Below, one piece after another: positions 26,162 through 34,727 of a stretch of 64,000 nt of DNA. Each line of letters starts with the position of its first letter. The stretch's first letter is position 1. The DNA is from Arthrobacter burdickii (GTDB lineage Bacteria > Actinomycetota > Actinomycetes > Actinomycetales > Micrococcaceae), in NCBI RefSeq assembly GCF_030433645.1, contig NZ_JAROCG010000001.1:1302001-1366000 (forward strand), written 5' to 3'. A program made the position numbers and the translations under genes. The notes under the pieces are model-generated. The model worked only from the letters and a program-made list of their open reading frames with translations. It made no database searches and was not told where the DNA came from.

Positions 26162-27620
26162 CAGCCTTGCTCGCTTCCCAATCCGTGTAGCGGGCCCGCC
26201 ATTCGGCGTTCATCGGGTAGAGCCCGTCCACACCGTGTCCCTGCTGGACCATGTCGAAGATGAAGACTTCTTCCTTCTCCTGCTGGATGCAGTCGTCCAC
26301 CAGTTCCTCGGCGATGGCCGGCGGGATCACGAGGATGCCGTCCGCGTCGGCCACGATGATGTCACCGGGTTGGACGGTGGCGCCGCCGCACGCGATGGTG
26401 ATGTCGGTGTCCCACGGGATGTGGCGGCGGCCCAGGACGGCCGGGTGGGGGTTGGCGTAGTAGGTAGGCATGTCCATGGCCGAGACTGCGGCGAAGTCAC
26501 GGACGCCGCCATCGGTGATGATGGCTGCGGCACCTCGGACCTGCGCTCGCAGGGCGAGGATGTCGCCGATGGTGCCGGTGCCCTTCTCGCCCCTCGCCTC
26601 CATGACGAGGATCTCGCCTTCGCCGACCGAGTCTATGGCCCGCTTCTGGGCGTTGTAGCCCCCGCCGTGGGCCTTGAAGAGGTCCTCGCGGTTGGGTACG
26701 TAGCGCAGCGTACGGGCGAGTCCGACAATGCGCCGGTCGGGTCGGGTCGACGTGAGCCCGTCGATGCTCACGTTGTTCAGTCCGCGCTTGCGCAGCTGGG
26801 ACGACAACGTCGCAGTCGACACGCCCTCAAGCTTCTTCTTCAGTTCAGGGGTCAGCGCAGGCCGGCGTGAAGGAAGTCCCGCGGCTTCCCGTGACCCGTA
26901 GGCTTCCTCGCGCTGGGCGTCGTCGATCTTCGGCTGTGCGCCGAAATCCGCGAAGGGCGCCGTCCCGTCCGTGACCCTGGTGGCGAGGCGGCCGGTCGTG
27001 AGCCCGCCATCGATCTCCGTGACCTCGACTTCGAGAGTGTCGCCCGGAACGGCGACCGAAGCCCCGGCTGGTGTACCGGTGAGGATGATGTCACCGGTCT
27101 CGAGCGTCAGGAGCTGTGACAGGTCGGCGACGAGCCGCGCGAACGGGAACAGCAAGTCTGCGGTCGTGTCGTCCTGCACCAGGACGCCGTTGTGCCAGGT
27201 GCGGACGCGGAGTGCGGCAGGATCGACATCGCCGGCCGGGATCAGCCCCGGTCCCACCGGTGTGAATCCGTCGCCGCCCTTGGACCGGAGGTTCGAGCCC
27301 TTGTCCGCGTAGCGGAGGTCGTAGACGCCGAGGTCATTGCTGGCCGTCACCCACGCCACATGGTTCCAGGCATCGGAGATGGACACACGCCGGGCCGGAG
27401 CGCCGATGACCAGCGCTATCTCGCCCTCGAAAGCGAGCAGTTCGCAGCCCGCGGGCCGTTCCACTGCCAGGTCCGTGAGGGCAAGGGATGACGACGGCTT
27501 CAGGAAGTAGGACGGCTGCTCGGGTGTACGGCCCCGCTGGGCGGCACGGCTGGGGTAGTTGATGTGCACCGCGATGACTTTGCCGGCGGCAGCCAGCACG
27601 TCCTGCGTCACTTCCTGCAT
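26154..27620 (-). CDS. hpaG: Fused fumarylacetoacetate-hydrolase (HpaG-like) and RraA-like protein
   Basis: A 488-residue two-domain protein. Residues about 1-235 form an FAH-family domain, with FEGEIALVIG and the motif GDIILTGTPAGAS, as in HpaG, the 5-oxopent-3-ene-tricarboxylate decarboxylase/CHM isomerase. Residues about 255-470 form an RraA/aldolase-like domain with AAIITDGGVRDFAAV (metal-binding Asp, Arg, Asp) and PGDIIVADADGILVIP. Enteric HpaG uses two FAH domains, so here an RraA-type domain may replace one half. ATG 27620 with AAAGGAG is preferred over the frame start at 27668. First gene of the operon. Confidence 0.85.
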   Translation of the reverse strand: MQEVTQDVLAAAGKVIAVHINYPSRAAQRGRTPEQPSYFLKPSSSLALTDLAVERPAGCELLAFEGEIALVIGAPARRVSISDAWNHVAWVTASNDLGVYDLRYADKGSNLRSKGGDGFTPVGPGLIPAGDVDPAALRVRTWHNGVLVQDDTTADLLFPFARLVADLSQLLTLETGDIILTGTPAGASVAVPGDTLEVEVTEIDGGLTTGRLATRVTDGTAPFADFGAQPKIDDAQREEAYGSREAAGLPSRRPALTPELKKKLEGVSTATLSSQLRKRGLNNVSIDGLTSTRPDRRIVGLARTLRYVPNREDLFKAHGGGYNAQKRAIDSVGEGEILVMEARGEKGTGTIGDILALRAQVRGAAAIITDGGVRDFAAVSAMDMPTYYANPHPAVLGRRHIPWDTDITIACGGATVQPGDIIVADADGILVIPPAIAEELVDDCIQQEKEEVFIFDMVQQGHGVDGLYPMNAEWRARYTDWEASKADG

Positions 27621-27654
27621 GGTCCGCTCCTTTGAGGCCTGATGAGATATGAAA

Positions 27655-27664
27655 TCGTATACGA
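27655..27664. promoter_or_regulatory. Candidate GntR operator of the hpa operon
   Basis: TCGTATACGA, a perfect 10-bp palindrome, lies 34 bp before the hpaG-like start. GTATAC-centred palindromes are typical FCD-GntR sites, and an FCD regulator is encoded in this operon. Confidence 0.5.
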
Positions 27665-27771
27665 ACACTAGGTCGAGATGCGTCCGCCGTCAAGAGTTCT
27701 CCTCGAAGGGAAAGCAGCACTCGGTGTTGCCCGTGCCACATTCGGGCCGTAGCATTCAAATTGCAATAGTA

Positions 27772-27784
27772 GAACGACTCGTTC
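27772..27784. promoter_or_regulatory. Candidate IclR operator before the monooxygenase gene
   Basis: GAACGA-C-TCGTTC is a perfect 13-bp inverted repeat, 49 bp before the monooxygenase start. Size and position suit the IclR regulator encoded downstream in the same unit. Confidence 0.4.
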
Positions 27785-27833
27785 GAATATAGAACACCGA
27801 TAGCTTGCGCCACAACGAAGTGAGGACAGCCCC

Positions 27834-29741
27834 GTGCAATTCCACCACCATGGTTACGTCTCCGGTGAGCCCCGTACCCAGCCCGCAGCAGGGGTCGGAG
27901 TGAACCGGCCTGCAGATCTTCCGAACGAGGTCGACGTCCTGATCGTCGGCACCGGGCCGGCCGGCATGATCACGGCGGCGCAGCTCTCGCAGTTCCCCGA
28001 CATCACGACGCGCATCGTCGAGCGCCGGCCGGAAAGGCTGGCCATCGGTCAGGCCGACGGCATCCAGGCCCGGAGCGTCGAGACGTTCCAGGCGTTCGGC
28101 TTCGCCCAGCGGATCACCGAGGAGGCCTACCGGATCGTCGAGATGGCATTCTGGAAGCCGGACCCCGAGAATCCGTCGCGCATCGTCCGAACGGCCCGCC
28201 CCGAGGACGATCCGACGGGCATCAGCGAGTTCCCGCACCTCATCGTCAACCAGGCACGCGTCCTGGACTACTTCGCCGAGTTCATGAAGAACTCCCCCAC
28301 CCGGATGGAGCCCGACTACGGGTTCGAGTTCGTCCGGCTCGAGGTGGACGATGACGCCGACTACCCGGTCACGGTGACGCTTATCGAGACGGCGGGGGAG
28401 CGGCAGGGACAGGAGCGCGTTGTCCGCGCTAAGTACGTGGTGGGCGCCGACGGTGCCCGCAGCAAGGTCCGCCAGGCCATCGGGTGCACGCTCGCCGGCG
28501 ACAAGGCCAACCACGCCTGGGGTGTCATGGATGTCCTCGCCGTCACCGACTTTCCCGACATCCGCTTGAAGTGCGCCATCCAGTCCGGGAGCGGCGGCAG
28601 CATCCTGCTGATCCCCCGCGAAGGCGGACATCTCTTCCGCATGTACGTCGACCTCGGCGAAACGGACCCGCACGACAACGGCGCAGTGCGGGCAACGACC
28701 ATCGAGCAGATCATCGCCAAGGCCAACGCGATTCTCAGCCCCTACGCCCTGGACGTGCGCGACGTCCCCTGGCACAGCGTCTACGAGGTGGGGCACCGCC
28801 TGACCGACCGGTTCGACGACGTCCTCCCGGAAGATCTCGGTACCCGGACGCCGCGGGTGTTCATCACGGGGGATGCCTGCCACACGCACAGTGCGAAGGC
28901 CGGTCAGGGAATGAACGTCTCCATGCAGGACGGCTTCAACATCGGCTGGAAGCTCGGCCACGTGCTCGAGGGCCGTAGCCCGGAGAGCCTGCTGGCGACC
29001 TACTCGGCGGAGCGCCAGGTCGTGGCGAAGAACCTCATCGATTTCGACAAGCAGTGGTCGACCCTCATGGCGAAGCGGCCCGAGGAGTTCGAGGACCCCT
29101 CCGAGCTCGAGGATTTCTACGTGCGGACACAGGAGTTCCCGGCGGGCTTCATGACGCAGTACCAGCCCTCCATGCTCGTCGCCGAACCGGTGCACCAGGG
29201 CCTGGCCCAGGGCTTCCCGATCGGCAAGCGGTTCAAGTCCGCCCCTGTCGTACGCGTCTGCGATGGCGTCCCGACGCACCTCGGACATCACGCGGTTGCC
29301 GATGGGCGCTGGCGCATCTACGTCTTCGCGGCTGGGGCGACGGCAGGCGCTTCGACGAAGACGGCCGAGTTCGCCCACTGGCTCACGACGGCTCCCGGTT
29401 CGCCCCTGGCGGCCACTCCGGAAGGCGCGGACGCGGACGCGTGGTTCGACGTGAAGGTGATCTACCAGCAGGACCACACCCAGGTGGACATCGGCGTCGT
29501 GCCGGCAGCCTTCAAGCCGGCGGTCGGACCCTTCGGGCTCACCGACTACGAAAAGGTTTATGCCACAGATCCGGCTGAGAACATCTTCGACCTCCGCGGG
29601 CTCGACCGTTCCGGGGTCGTCGTCGTGGTCCGCCCCGACCAGTATGTTGCCGCGGTGGTTCCATTGGACGCTACCCGGGAACTTGAGCAGTTCTTCGCGG
29701 GCCTCCACTCGCCGGTCCGCACGGCGCAGCCTGCCACCTAA
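27834..29741 (+). CDS. Single-component FAD aromatic hydroxylase (3-hydroxybenzoate 4-monooxygenase/phenol hydroxylase type)
   Basis: A 635-residue flavoprotein monooxygenase. The FAD motif is GTGPAG (G39, G41, G44), followed by VVGADGARSKVR and FITGDACHTHSAKAGQGMN; a thioredoxin-like C-terminal domain spans about 450-620. Length and layout match MobA and phenol 2-monooxygenase. GTG start with GAGGA. It is divergent from the hpa operon, so the likely role is ring hydroxylation of 3- or 4-hydroxyphenylacetate to homoprotocatechuate with NADPH and O2. MobA itself acts on 3-hydroxybenzoate, giving protocatechuate, for which no cleavage route is recognised here. No two-component HpaB/HpaC hydroxylase is visible in the window. 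Confidence 0.85.
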   Translation: MQFHHHGYVSGEPRTQPAAGVGVNRPADLPNEVDVLIVGTGPAGMITAAQLSQFPDITTRIVERRPERLAIGQADGIQARSVETFQAFGFAQRITEEAYRIVEMAFWKPDPENPSRIVRTARPEDDPTGISEFPHLIVNQARVLDYFAEFMKNSPTRMEPDYGFEFVRLEVDDDADYPVTVTLIETAGERQGQERVVRAKYVVGADGARSKVRQAIGCTLAGDKANHAWGVMDVLAVTDFPDIRLKCAIQSGSGGSILLIPREGGHLFRMYVDLGETDPHDNGAVRATTIEQIIAKANAILSPYALDVRDVPWHSVYEVGHRLTDRFDDVLPEDLGTRTPRVFITGDACHTHSAKAGQGMNVSMQDGFNIGWKLGHVLEGRSPESLLATYSAERQVVAKNLIDFDKQWSTLMAKRPEEFEDPSELEDFYVRTQEFPAGFMTQYQPSMLVAEPVHQGLAQGFPIGKRFKSAPVVRVCDGVPTHLGHHAVADGRWRIYVFAAGATAGASTKTAEFAHWLTTAPGSPLAATPEGADADAWFDVKVIYQQDHTQVDIGVVPAAFKPAVGPFGLTDYEKVYATDPAENIFDLRGLDRSGVVVVVRPDQYVAAVVPLDATRELEQFFAGLHSPVRTAQPAT

Positions 29742-29742
29742 G

Positions 29743-30489
29743 ATGGGTCCGGTGAGCGAAGTGAGCAGTTCGACGGAGGCCGCGACCGGAGCGAAGGGCG
29801 CACCGCAGAGCCAGACGCTCTCTCGGGGTATCCGCGCTCTGGAGATCCTCGCCGATTCCTCCAGCGGCATGTCCATCGCCGAGGTTGCTGCCGCCCTCGG
29901 CGTCCATCGTTCCATCGCCTACCGGATCCTGCGGACGCTGGAGGACCATGCCCTCGTGCAGCGGGATCCCGCGGGTAATGTCACTATCGGCCTGGGCATG
30001 GCCAGCCTTGCCCGCGGCGTGGCGCGGAACCTGCAGTCCGCCGCGTTGCCGGAGTTGACCGCCTTGGCGACGTCGTTGCAGATGACCGCCTTCATTGCCG
30101 TGTGGGACCGCCGCGAGTGCGTGACCCTTGTCGCGGTCGAGCCTCCGCATGGCGAAGGGACACTCGTCCAGCGGCCCGGTTCACGCCATTCCTTCAGTGC
30201 GGGCGCGCCGGGCATCGCCATCCAGTCCGCGTTCGGCGAGGACGAGTGGGGGCGCCTTGCCCCCGGGGAGCCCTACCGGGCGGAGTCCCGGCAGGCAGCC
30301 CGGTGCGGATATGCGCTGAGCCACGATGAGGTGATTCCCGGCGTCAGTTCAGTGGGCGCCGCCGTGCGGGTGCCAGGGCAGCTTCCGGCTGCCCTGGCGG
30401 TCGTGTACCTCAGCAGCGATCTGCCGACGGAACGCATCGGAGCGGAAGTAGCACGTTCCGCAGGGATCATCGAACGGAGCCTGCGCTGA
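29743..30489 (+). CDS. IclR-family transcriptional regulator
   Basis: A 248-residue regulator. The N-terminal winged helix (SIAEVAAALGVHRSIAYRILRTLEDHALV, about 43-71) is followed by an IclR effector domain with PGSRHSFSAGAPGIAIQS. ATG 29743 begins 1 base after the monooxygenase stop; GTG at 29752 is possible, as neither has a clear ribosome site. IclR proteins commonly control aromatic hydroxylase genes, as activators or repressors. It probably controls the monooxygenase promoter; the 13-bp palindrome at 27772 is a candidate target. Confidence 0.85.
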   Translation: MGPVSEVSSSTEAATGAKGAPQSQTLSRGIRALEILADSSSGMSIAEVAAALGVHRSIAYRILRTLEDHALVQRDPAGNVTIGLGMASLARGVARNLQSAALPELTALATSLQMTAFIAVWDRRECVTLVAVEPPHGEGTLVQRPGSRHSFSAGAPGIAIQSAFGEDEWGRLAPGEPYRAESRQAARCGYALSHDEVIPGVSSVGAAVRVPGQLPAALAVVYLSSDLPTERIGAEVARSAGIIERSLR

Positions 30490-30532
30490 TACGGCCAGGG
30501 TCCCGCCGGGTGGCCGGCTCGGGTCAGGTCGG

Positions 30533-30985
30533 CTAGGACGAGCGCGCCCCGTGCACGCGGAGCCGCTCGGAGGACAACAGGCGCCCGACGAGGCTGGACG
30601 CCGTCATCGCCGTAACGAGTTCCACCGCCATGACACCGAGCATGGCCAGATGGGCGGAGGGTTGGCTGATGTCCGCCAGATCTCCCGCCCTGGAGTGTGG
30701 ATGCCCGGCGGGGCTGCCGGCGCAGAGGATGACCAGGTGCAGGGCGACCATGCCCAGCGCTGCTGCGGTGACCCGGCGGGCCGCACCCACACTGGCGCTG
30801 CGCCAGAGATGAACGACGCAGGGCAGGCAGAGGGCGACCATCCCCACCAGGAGGGCCCCCATCGCCCAGTTCCCGTGCCCGCCGATCATCGCGAGATGCA
30901 GGGCGCACGAGAACGCTGTCGCCGTCGCGCTCAGGCGGGAGTGGATGCGGAACCGTATGCTCCCGCCCGAGCCGGCGGAACTCAT
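30533..30985 (-). CDS. Small four-helix membrane protein behind the copper amine oxidase
   Basis: No family recognised. A 150-residue very hydrophobic protein with about four predicted helices. His residues recur in or near the membrane segments: ALHLAMIGGHGNW, CVVHLW, ALHLVILCAG, GHPHSRAG and SAHLAML. The ATG lies 3 bases after the amine-oxidase stop, so the two are surely cotranscribed. The His pattern and the partnership with a copper enzyme suggest a role in copper supply or sensing, which is inference only. It could equally be a membrane anchor or small transporter unrelated to copper. Confidence 0.65.
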   Translation of the reverse strand: MSSAGSGGSIRFRIHSRLSATATAFSCALHLAMIGGHGNWAMGALLVGMVALCLPCVVHLWRSASVGAARRVTAAALGMVALHLVILCAGSPAGHPHSRAGDLADISQPSAHLAMLGVMAVELVTAMTASSLVGRLLSSERLRVHGARSS

Positions 30986-30988
30986 CGC

Positions 30989-32905
30989 CTAGCCATGGCA
31001 GTGGGAGCCGGACGTGGGAGCTGATGGAGGGACGTCCAGGACCGGGCTGCGATCGAAGAAGCCCTCGGGCCGCAGCTTGAACCCGACGGTGTCGACCGGC
31101 ATGATCGGCCAGTCCTCGACCCTCGGGAAATGGGTCAGGCCGAAGGTGTGCCAGACGACGATGTCCTCGGCGTCGATCCCGCGGTCCTGCGCCACGTATT
31201 CGGGCAGGCCTCCACCGCCGCCGTGCTGATTCACGAAATCACCCGTGGGGTAACGTTCCGCGTCGGAATAACGCGTCACCCACACGTCCTTCGTAGCGAA
31301 GGCGGCCCGTCGAGCGATGGACGATTCCGGGTCGGCCAGTAGGGTGGGCTGGTTCTCGGGCAGCAGCTTGTAGCCGACCGGCTCGCCCAGCCTGTTCAGG
31401 GAGTTCGGGTTGGAGATGAGCCAGGTGCGACCGACGTGAGCGTCGGCGGTACGGACGCCCTCCGACTCGCGGAGCAGGGGTGTCCGCTTCTTCGTGAAGG
31501 CGTTGCCCCGCGGATTTTCAGGGCCCATGGGCTGGCGAACGATCTCTTCTTCTTCCACGGTGTTCGTGAAGCCGTCGATCGCCATGTCCAGACGTGCCCC
31601 GAACAGGTGCTGGTGGTAGGGCGCCCCGAGTCCGGGAGCCAGTTGCGAGATGTTCGCGGATCCTCCTTCGGGGAAAGCGCTGGTGAAGACGACGCCGGTC
31701 GCTTTTGCCTCGAATTCGAGGGTGCCGTCGAGGTAGAGGTACCAGTAGAAGCCGTAGTCGTAGTTCCCGATGGTCGTGAAGAAGGAGATCACCATGCGGC
31801 GGTTTCGACGGGTGTAGTTGACTCCGGACCACAGGTCGGAGTGCTTGGCGAGGATGCCCCAGTCCTCTTCGTGCATGCAGATGCCGTTCCGGATCTCGCG
31901 CGGGTTGCCGAAGGCGTCGCTGATGACCGGGCTGAGGTAGGTGATGTCCCCCAGGCAGTCGCATCCGAGCTCCAGGGAGTTGGCGTACTGGCCGACGAGG
32001 TATTCGCCCGTGTCGAAGTAGTTCTGCCACGACCGGATGGGGGAGGGGTCTCCGTAGGGGACGACCATCTCGGCGATCGACGCACGCTTGACGATGGGCC
32101 GGCGACGGTCGCCGTCGTCGAACGCCAGGTTGTGCAGCACCACGCCTTCGCGGACGTCGAACCCGACGTCGAGGCTCCATTTCTCCCATTCGAGGTGGTT
32201 CCCGTGGGAGATGGTGAAGCTGGGGCCGTCCGGCTGCGTGATCTCGATGGGTTTCTGGGTGGAGCGCAGCGGCCCGGTGAGCTCCGGATCCGTGTAGTTC
32301 CCATGTTCCGCGGGTACGGGGAAGACTTCGGTGTCGATGACCTGGTCCACCGTCCGGCCGACGACGTCGACGTAGGCGACCAGGCCGTCGACGGGATGCG
32401 CCCAGGCGCTGTCCTCCGGGAAGTCCTGGACGAAAGCAAGACCGCGGAGGATCCTGCGGCCTCGCTCCTCCGCGTACTCGAACACACCTGCCGAAAGTGG
32501 AGCAACCCGCACTTTGTCGACATCCAGACCACGGGCAGCCAGGGCCTTGAGCCACCGCTGGTCCTCCCGGAGCAGCGTCTCGACCATTTCGAACTCCTCC
32601 TCGAGGACTGGCAGTTCACCTGTCTCCCTGGTGTCGAGGGTGACAGCCGACAGGACCCGCCCCTCCAGCACGGACACGCGGACGTCCGAGGGCATACCGC
32701 CCGACAAGTCATGGATGAACACCCGGAAGACGCGGTCCGCATGTTCCGCAGGAGCCTTTCGGGGAGGGTCGACCAACCCCAGGTACGCGATGCGGTGCCG
32801 GTTCTCGAGCAACCCCGCAGAGCGCAGGATGTTCTGTACGCAGGTGACCTCGGCAGGGCTCGCCAGGGCGTAGGGGGCGGATACTTCAGTCATTGAAGAG
32901 GTCAT
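30989..32905 (-). CDS. Copper-containing phenylethylamine/tyramine oxidase
   Basis: A 638-residue topaquinone enzyme with the same length and residue numbering as Arthrobacter globiformis phenylethylamine oxidase. The cofactor precursor is Y382 (NYDYG), the catalytic base D298 (NYFDTGEY), the copper ligands H431, H433 ([10 protein letters not shown]) and H592 ([10 protein letters not shown]), and the disulfide Cys pair is probably C317/C343. It oxidises aromatic amines to aldehydes with NH3 and H2O2. ATG 32905 is used; the open frame continues far upstream, antiparallel to tetR, and is spurious. The TetR gene is divergent. The aldehyde product would go to the dehydrogenase at 36522. Confidence 0.96.
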   Translation of the reverse strand: MTSSMTEVSAPYALASPAEVTCVQNILRSAGLLENRHRIAYLGLVDPPRKAPAEHADRVFRVFIHDLSGGMPSDVRVSVLEGRVLSAVTLDTRETGELPVLEEEFEMVETLLREDQRWLKALAARGLDVDKVRVAPLSAGVFEYAEERGRRILRGLAFVQDFPEDSAWAHPVDGLVAYVDVVGRTVDQVIDTEVFPVPAEHGNYTDPELTGPLRSTQKPIEITQPDGPSFTISHGNHLEWEKWSLDVGFDVREGVVLHNLAFDDGDRRRPIVKRASIAEMVVPYGDPSPIRSWQNYFDTGEYLVGQYANSLELGCDCLGDITYLSPVISDAFGNPREIRNGICMHEEDWGILAKHSDLWSGVNYTRRNRRMVISFFTTIGNYDYGFYWYLYLDGTLEFEAKATGVVFTSAFPEGGSANISQLAPGLGAPYHQHLFGARLDMAIDGFTNTVEEEEIVRQPMGPENPRGNAFTKKRTPLLRESEGVRTADAHVGRTWLISNPNSLNRLGEPVGYKLLPENQPTLLADPESSIARRAAFATKDVWVTRYSDAERYPTGDFVNQHGGGGGLPEYVAQDRGIDAEDIVVWHTFGLTHFPRVEDWPIMPVDTVGFKLRPEGFFDRSPVLDVPPSAPTSGSHCHG

Positions 32906-32940
32906 AGCAAGCCTTCGGTCAGAACCAGCAGGTCCGGTTT

Positions 32941-32964
32941 TTATTCTATGAGTGTAGAGAATAA
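32941..32964. promoter_or_regulatory. Inverted repeat between amine oxidase and tetR, likely TetR operator
   Basis: A 24-bp imperfect palindrome with outer arms TTATTCT and AGAATAA (TTATTCTAT against AGAGAATAA, one mismatch). It sits 36 bp from the oxidase start and 62 bp from tetR, the classic position for control of both divergent genes. Its AT content stands out from the surroundings. Confidence 0.6.
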
Positions 32965-33025
32965 GCGCCGACAGTGTGGAAGGACAAGGGATACTGGGTG
33001 AACAGTTCGTGATGGAGGGAGTGAA

Positions 33026-33604
33026 GTGCCGAAGATCGTCGACCATGATGCGCGCCGTCTGGAGCTGGTGGAGGCGACCTGGCGAATCATCGCGCGAATG
33101 GGACCCGAGGCCGCGACGATGCGCCAGATCGCGCTCGAGGCGGGTTTCGCCAACGGAGCATTGAAGCCCTACTTCCCCTCGAAGGACACCCTGCTGGCGT
33201 TCGCGTTCGGACACGTGCTCAACAGGACCAACGCGCGCATCGCAGAGGCCAAGCAGGGTCAGCGGGGCCTCGCAGCGCTGCGCATCTTCTGCCAGGAGAT
33301 CCTGCCACTGGATGCCGAGCGACTGAACGAGGCCAGGATCGTCATTCCCTTCTGGCAGCAAGCCGTCCAGGATCCGGAGAAGAGCGATCTCTACCGGCGG
33401 TCGATGGATCAGTGGCGTGCGGCCATCCTCGCGCATCTCCACGAGGCGAGGATCGACGGCGAGGTCACCACGGCGGTGGAAGACCCGATCATCGCCGCCC
33501 AGTTGCTCGACATGCTCCTGGGCGCCCAGGTCACCGCCGTGTTCGGCGACGATCTCGCCGACATCCAGCGTCGCACCGACGACTACTTCACGCTTCTCAG
33601 GTGA
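33026..33604 (+). CDS. TetR-family regulator divergent from the amine oxidase
   Basis: A 192-residue regulator. The N-terminal HTH is [29 protein letters not shown] (about 30-58), of the BetI-like subgroup, with an all-helical ligand domain after it. GTG start with GGAGG upstream. It probably represses the copper amine oxidase gene and itself from the palindrome at 32941-32964. The ligand could be the amine or aldehyde; not determinable from sequence. Confidence 0.88.
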   Translation: MPKIVDHDARRLELVEATWRIIARMGPEAATMRQIALEAGFANGALKPYFPSKDTLLAFAFGHVLNRTNARIAEAKQGQRGLAALRIFCQEILPLDAERLNEARIVIPFWQQAVQDPEKSDLYRRSMDQWRAAILAHLHEARIDGEVTTAVEDPIIAAQLLDMLLGAQVTAVFGDDLADIQRRTDDYFTLLR

Positions 33605-33724
33605 GGCCTGCAATTATTTTTCACCGGCTGTAGAAAAACCGTGACAAAGCTTCAGGCGGGGCGCTAGCCTTGACGCACTGTGTTCCACGGCACATCTCGG
33701 ATAACCGCGTCAGGAAGCACCACG

Positions 33725-34684
33725 ATGCCCACACCCTCGCCCAAGCTGGATCGACAGAACGTCACGACGTCGAGTGCCTCCTCGGTCGAGGAGTGGCGGC
33801 ACATCGTCGCGCAGTCGTTCGTGCCCCTGGTGACCGAGGCGCCGGCCAGGACATCGTTTCAGGGAACCATGCGCTCACGCAGCTGGGACCGCACCTCCAT
33901 CGTCGAGATCTCCGCGGATGGACACGAGGTGCACCGCACTCCTGGTCTGATCGAGCGAAGCGACCAGAGGTACTTCAAGCTCAACGTCCAGCTCGAAGGT
34001 GCAGGGTTCCTTGTCCAGGGCAACCGCGAGGCGATGCTGCAGCCCGGTGATATGGCCGTGTACGACACCACCAAGCCCTACAGCCTGGTGTTCGAGCGAC
34101 ATGCCCGCATGGTTGTCGTCATGTTCCCCCACGACGCTCTCACTCTTTCCCCTGATCTGGTTGGTCAGCTGTCCGCCGTCCCTATGTCCTCGTCCCAGGG
34201 AATCGCCGGTATCGTCGGGCCGTTCATCCGGCAGATGGCGGAGAATCTTGCGGCCCTGAAGGGGCCCAGCGGCGCTCGGCTCGCCTCCAGTGCGTTGGAG
34301 TTGGTCGCCACGATGCTGCATTCGGAGCTGGACGAGCGACGCGACGCCCTGACGCCCCACGCTCTCCTGCTGGCTTCTGTCCATGACTACATCGAAGCGA
34401 ATCTGGGAGATCCGAGCATGTCGCCGGCCTCCATCGCAGCTGCACACTTCATCTCCACACGTCATCTCCACCACCTCTTCCAGGACTCCGGTACCACCGT
34501 GGCGAGCTGGATCCGTCATCAGCGGCTGGAGCGTACTGCCCGGGATCTCCGTGATCCGCTGCAGACCGGCAAGCCGGTCTCATCCATCGCGAATCGTTGG
34601 GGTTTCGTGGACGCTGCCCATTTCAGCCGTGCTTTCCGTGACGCCTATGGCCAGTCACCGAGTTCGTGGAAGAGCGCGGCCTGA
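33725..34684 (+). CDS. AraC-family regulator, FeaR-like
   Basis: A 319-residue activator. The N-terminal cupin-type sensing domain (about 45-190) includes LVQGNREAMLQPGDMAVYDTT; the C-terminal double HTH (about 215-315) includes ISTRHLHHLFQDSG and GFVDAAHFSRAFRDAYGQSPSSWK. This layout matches FeaR, which activates tyramine/phenylethylamine oxidase and phenylacetaldehyde dehydrogenase genes in enterobacteria, and both target types flank it here. ATG 33725 with AGGAA is preferred to the frame start at 33680. Likely activator of the oxidase, permease or dehydrogenase genes. Confidence 0.82.
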   Translation: MPTPSPKLDRQNVTTSSASSVEEWRHIVAQSFVPLVTEAPARTSFQGTMRSRSWDRTSIVEISADGHEVHRTPGLIERSDQRYFKLNVQLEGAGFLVQGNREAMLQPGDMAVYDTTKPYSLVFERHARMVVVMFPHDALTLSPDLVGQLSAVPMSSSQGIAGIVGPFIRQMAENLAALKGPSGARLASSALELVATMLHSELDERRDALTPHALLLASVHDYIEANLGDPSMSPASIAAAHFISTRHLHHLFQDSGTTVASWIRHQRLERTARDLRDPLQTGKPVSSIANRWGFVDAAHFSRAFRDAYGQSPSSWKSAA

Positions 34685-34727
34685 GCAGTCTGCATCAGGG
34701 GGCGCCGTAGTGTCCTGCCGGAGTGAC

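Noticed and set aside
27834..29741. Firm naming of the FAD monooxygenase as 3-hydroxybenzoate 4-hydroxylase
   Set aside because: The fold fits, but the product protocatechuate has no recognised cleavage route in the window; hydroxyphenylacetate fits the neighbours better.
32906..33613. N-terminal extension of the copper amine oxidase frame
   Set aside because: It runs antiparallel over the well-supported tetR gene and the operator region; the ATG at 32905 gives the exact family length.
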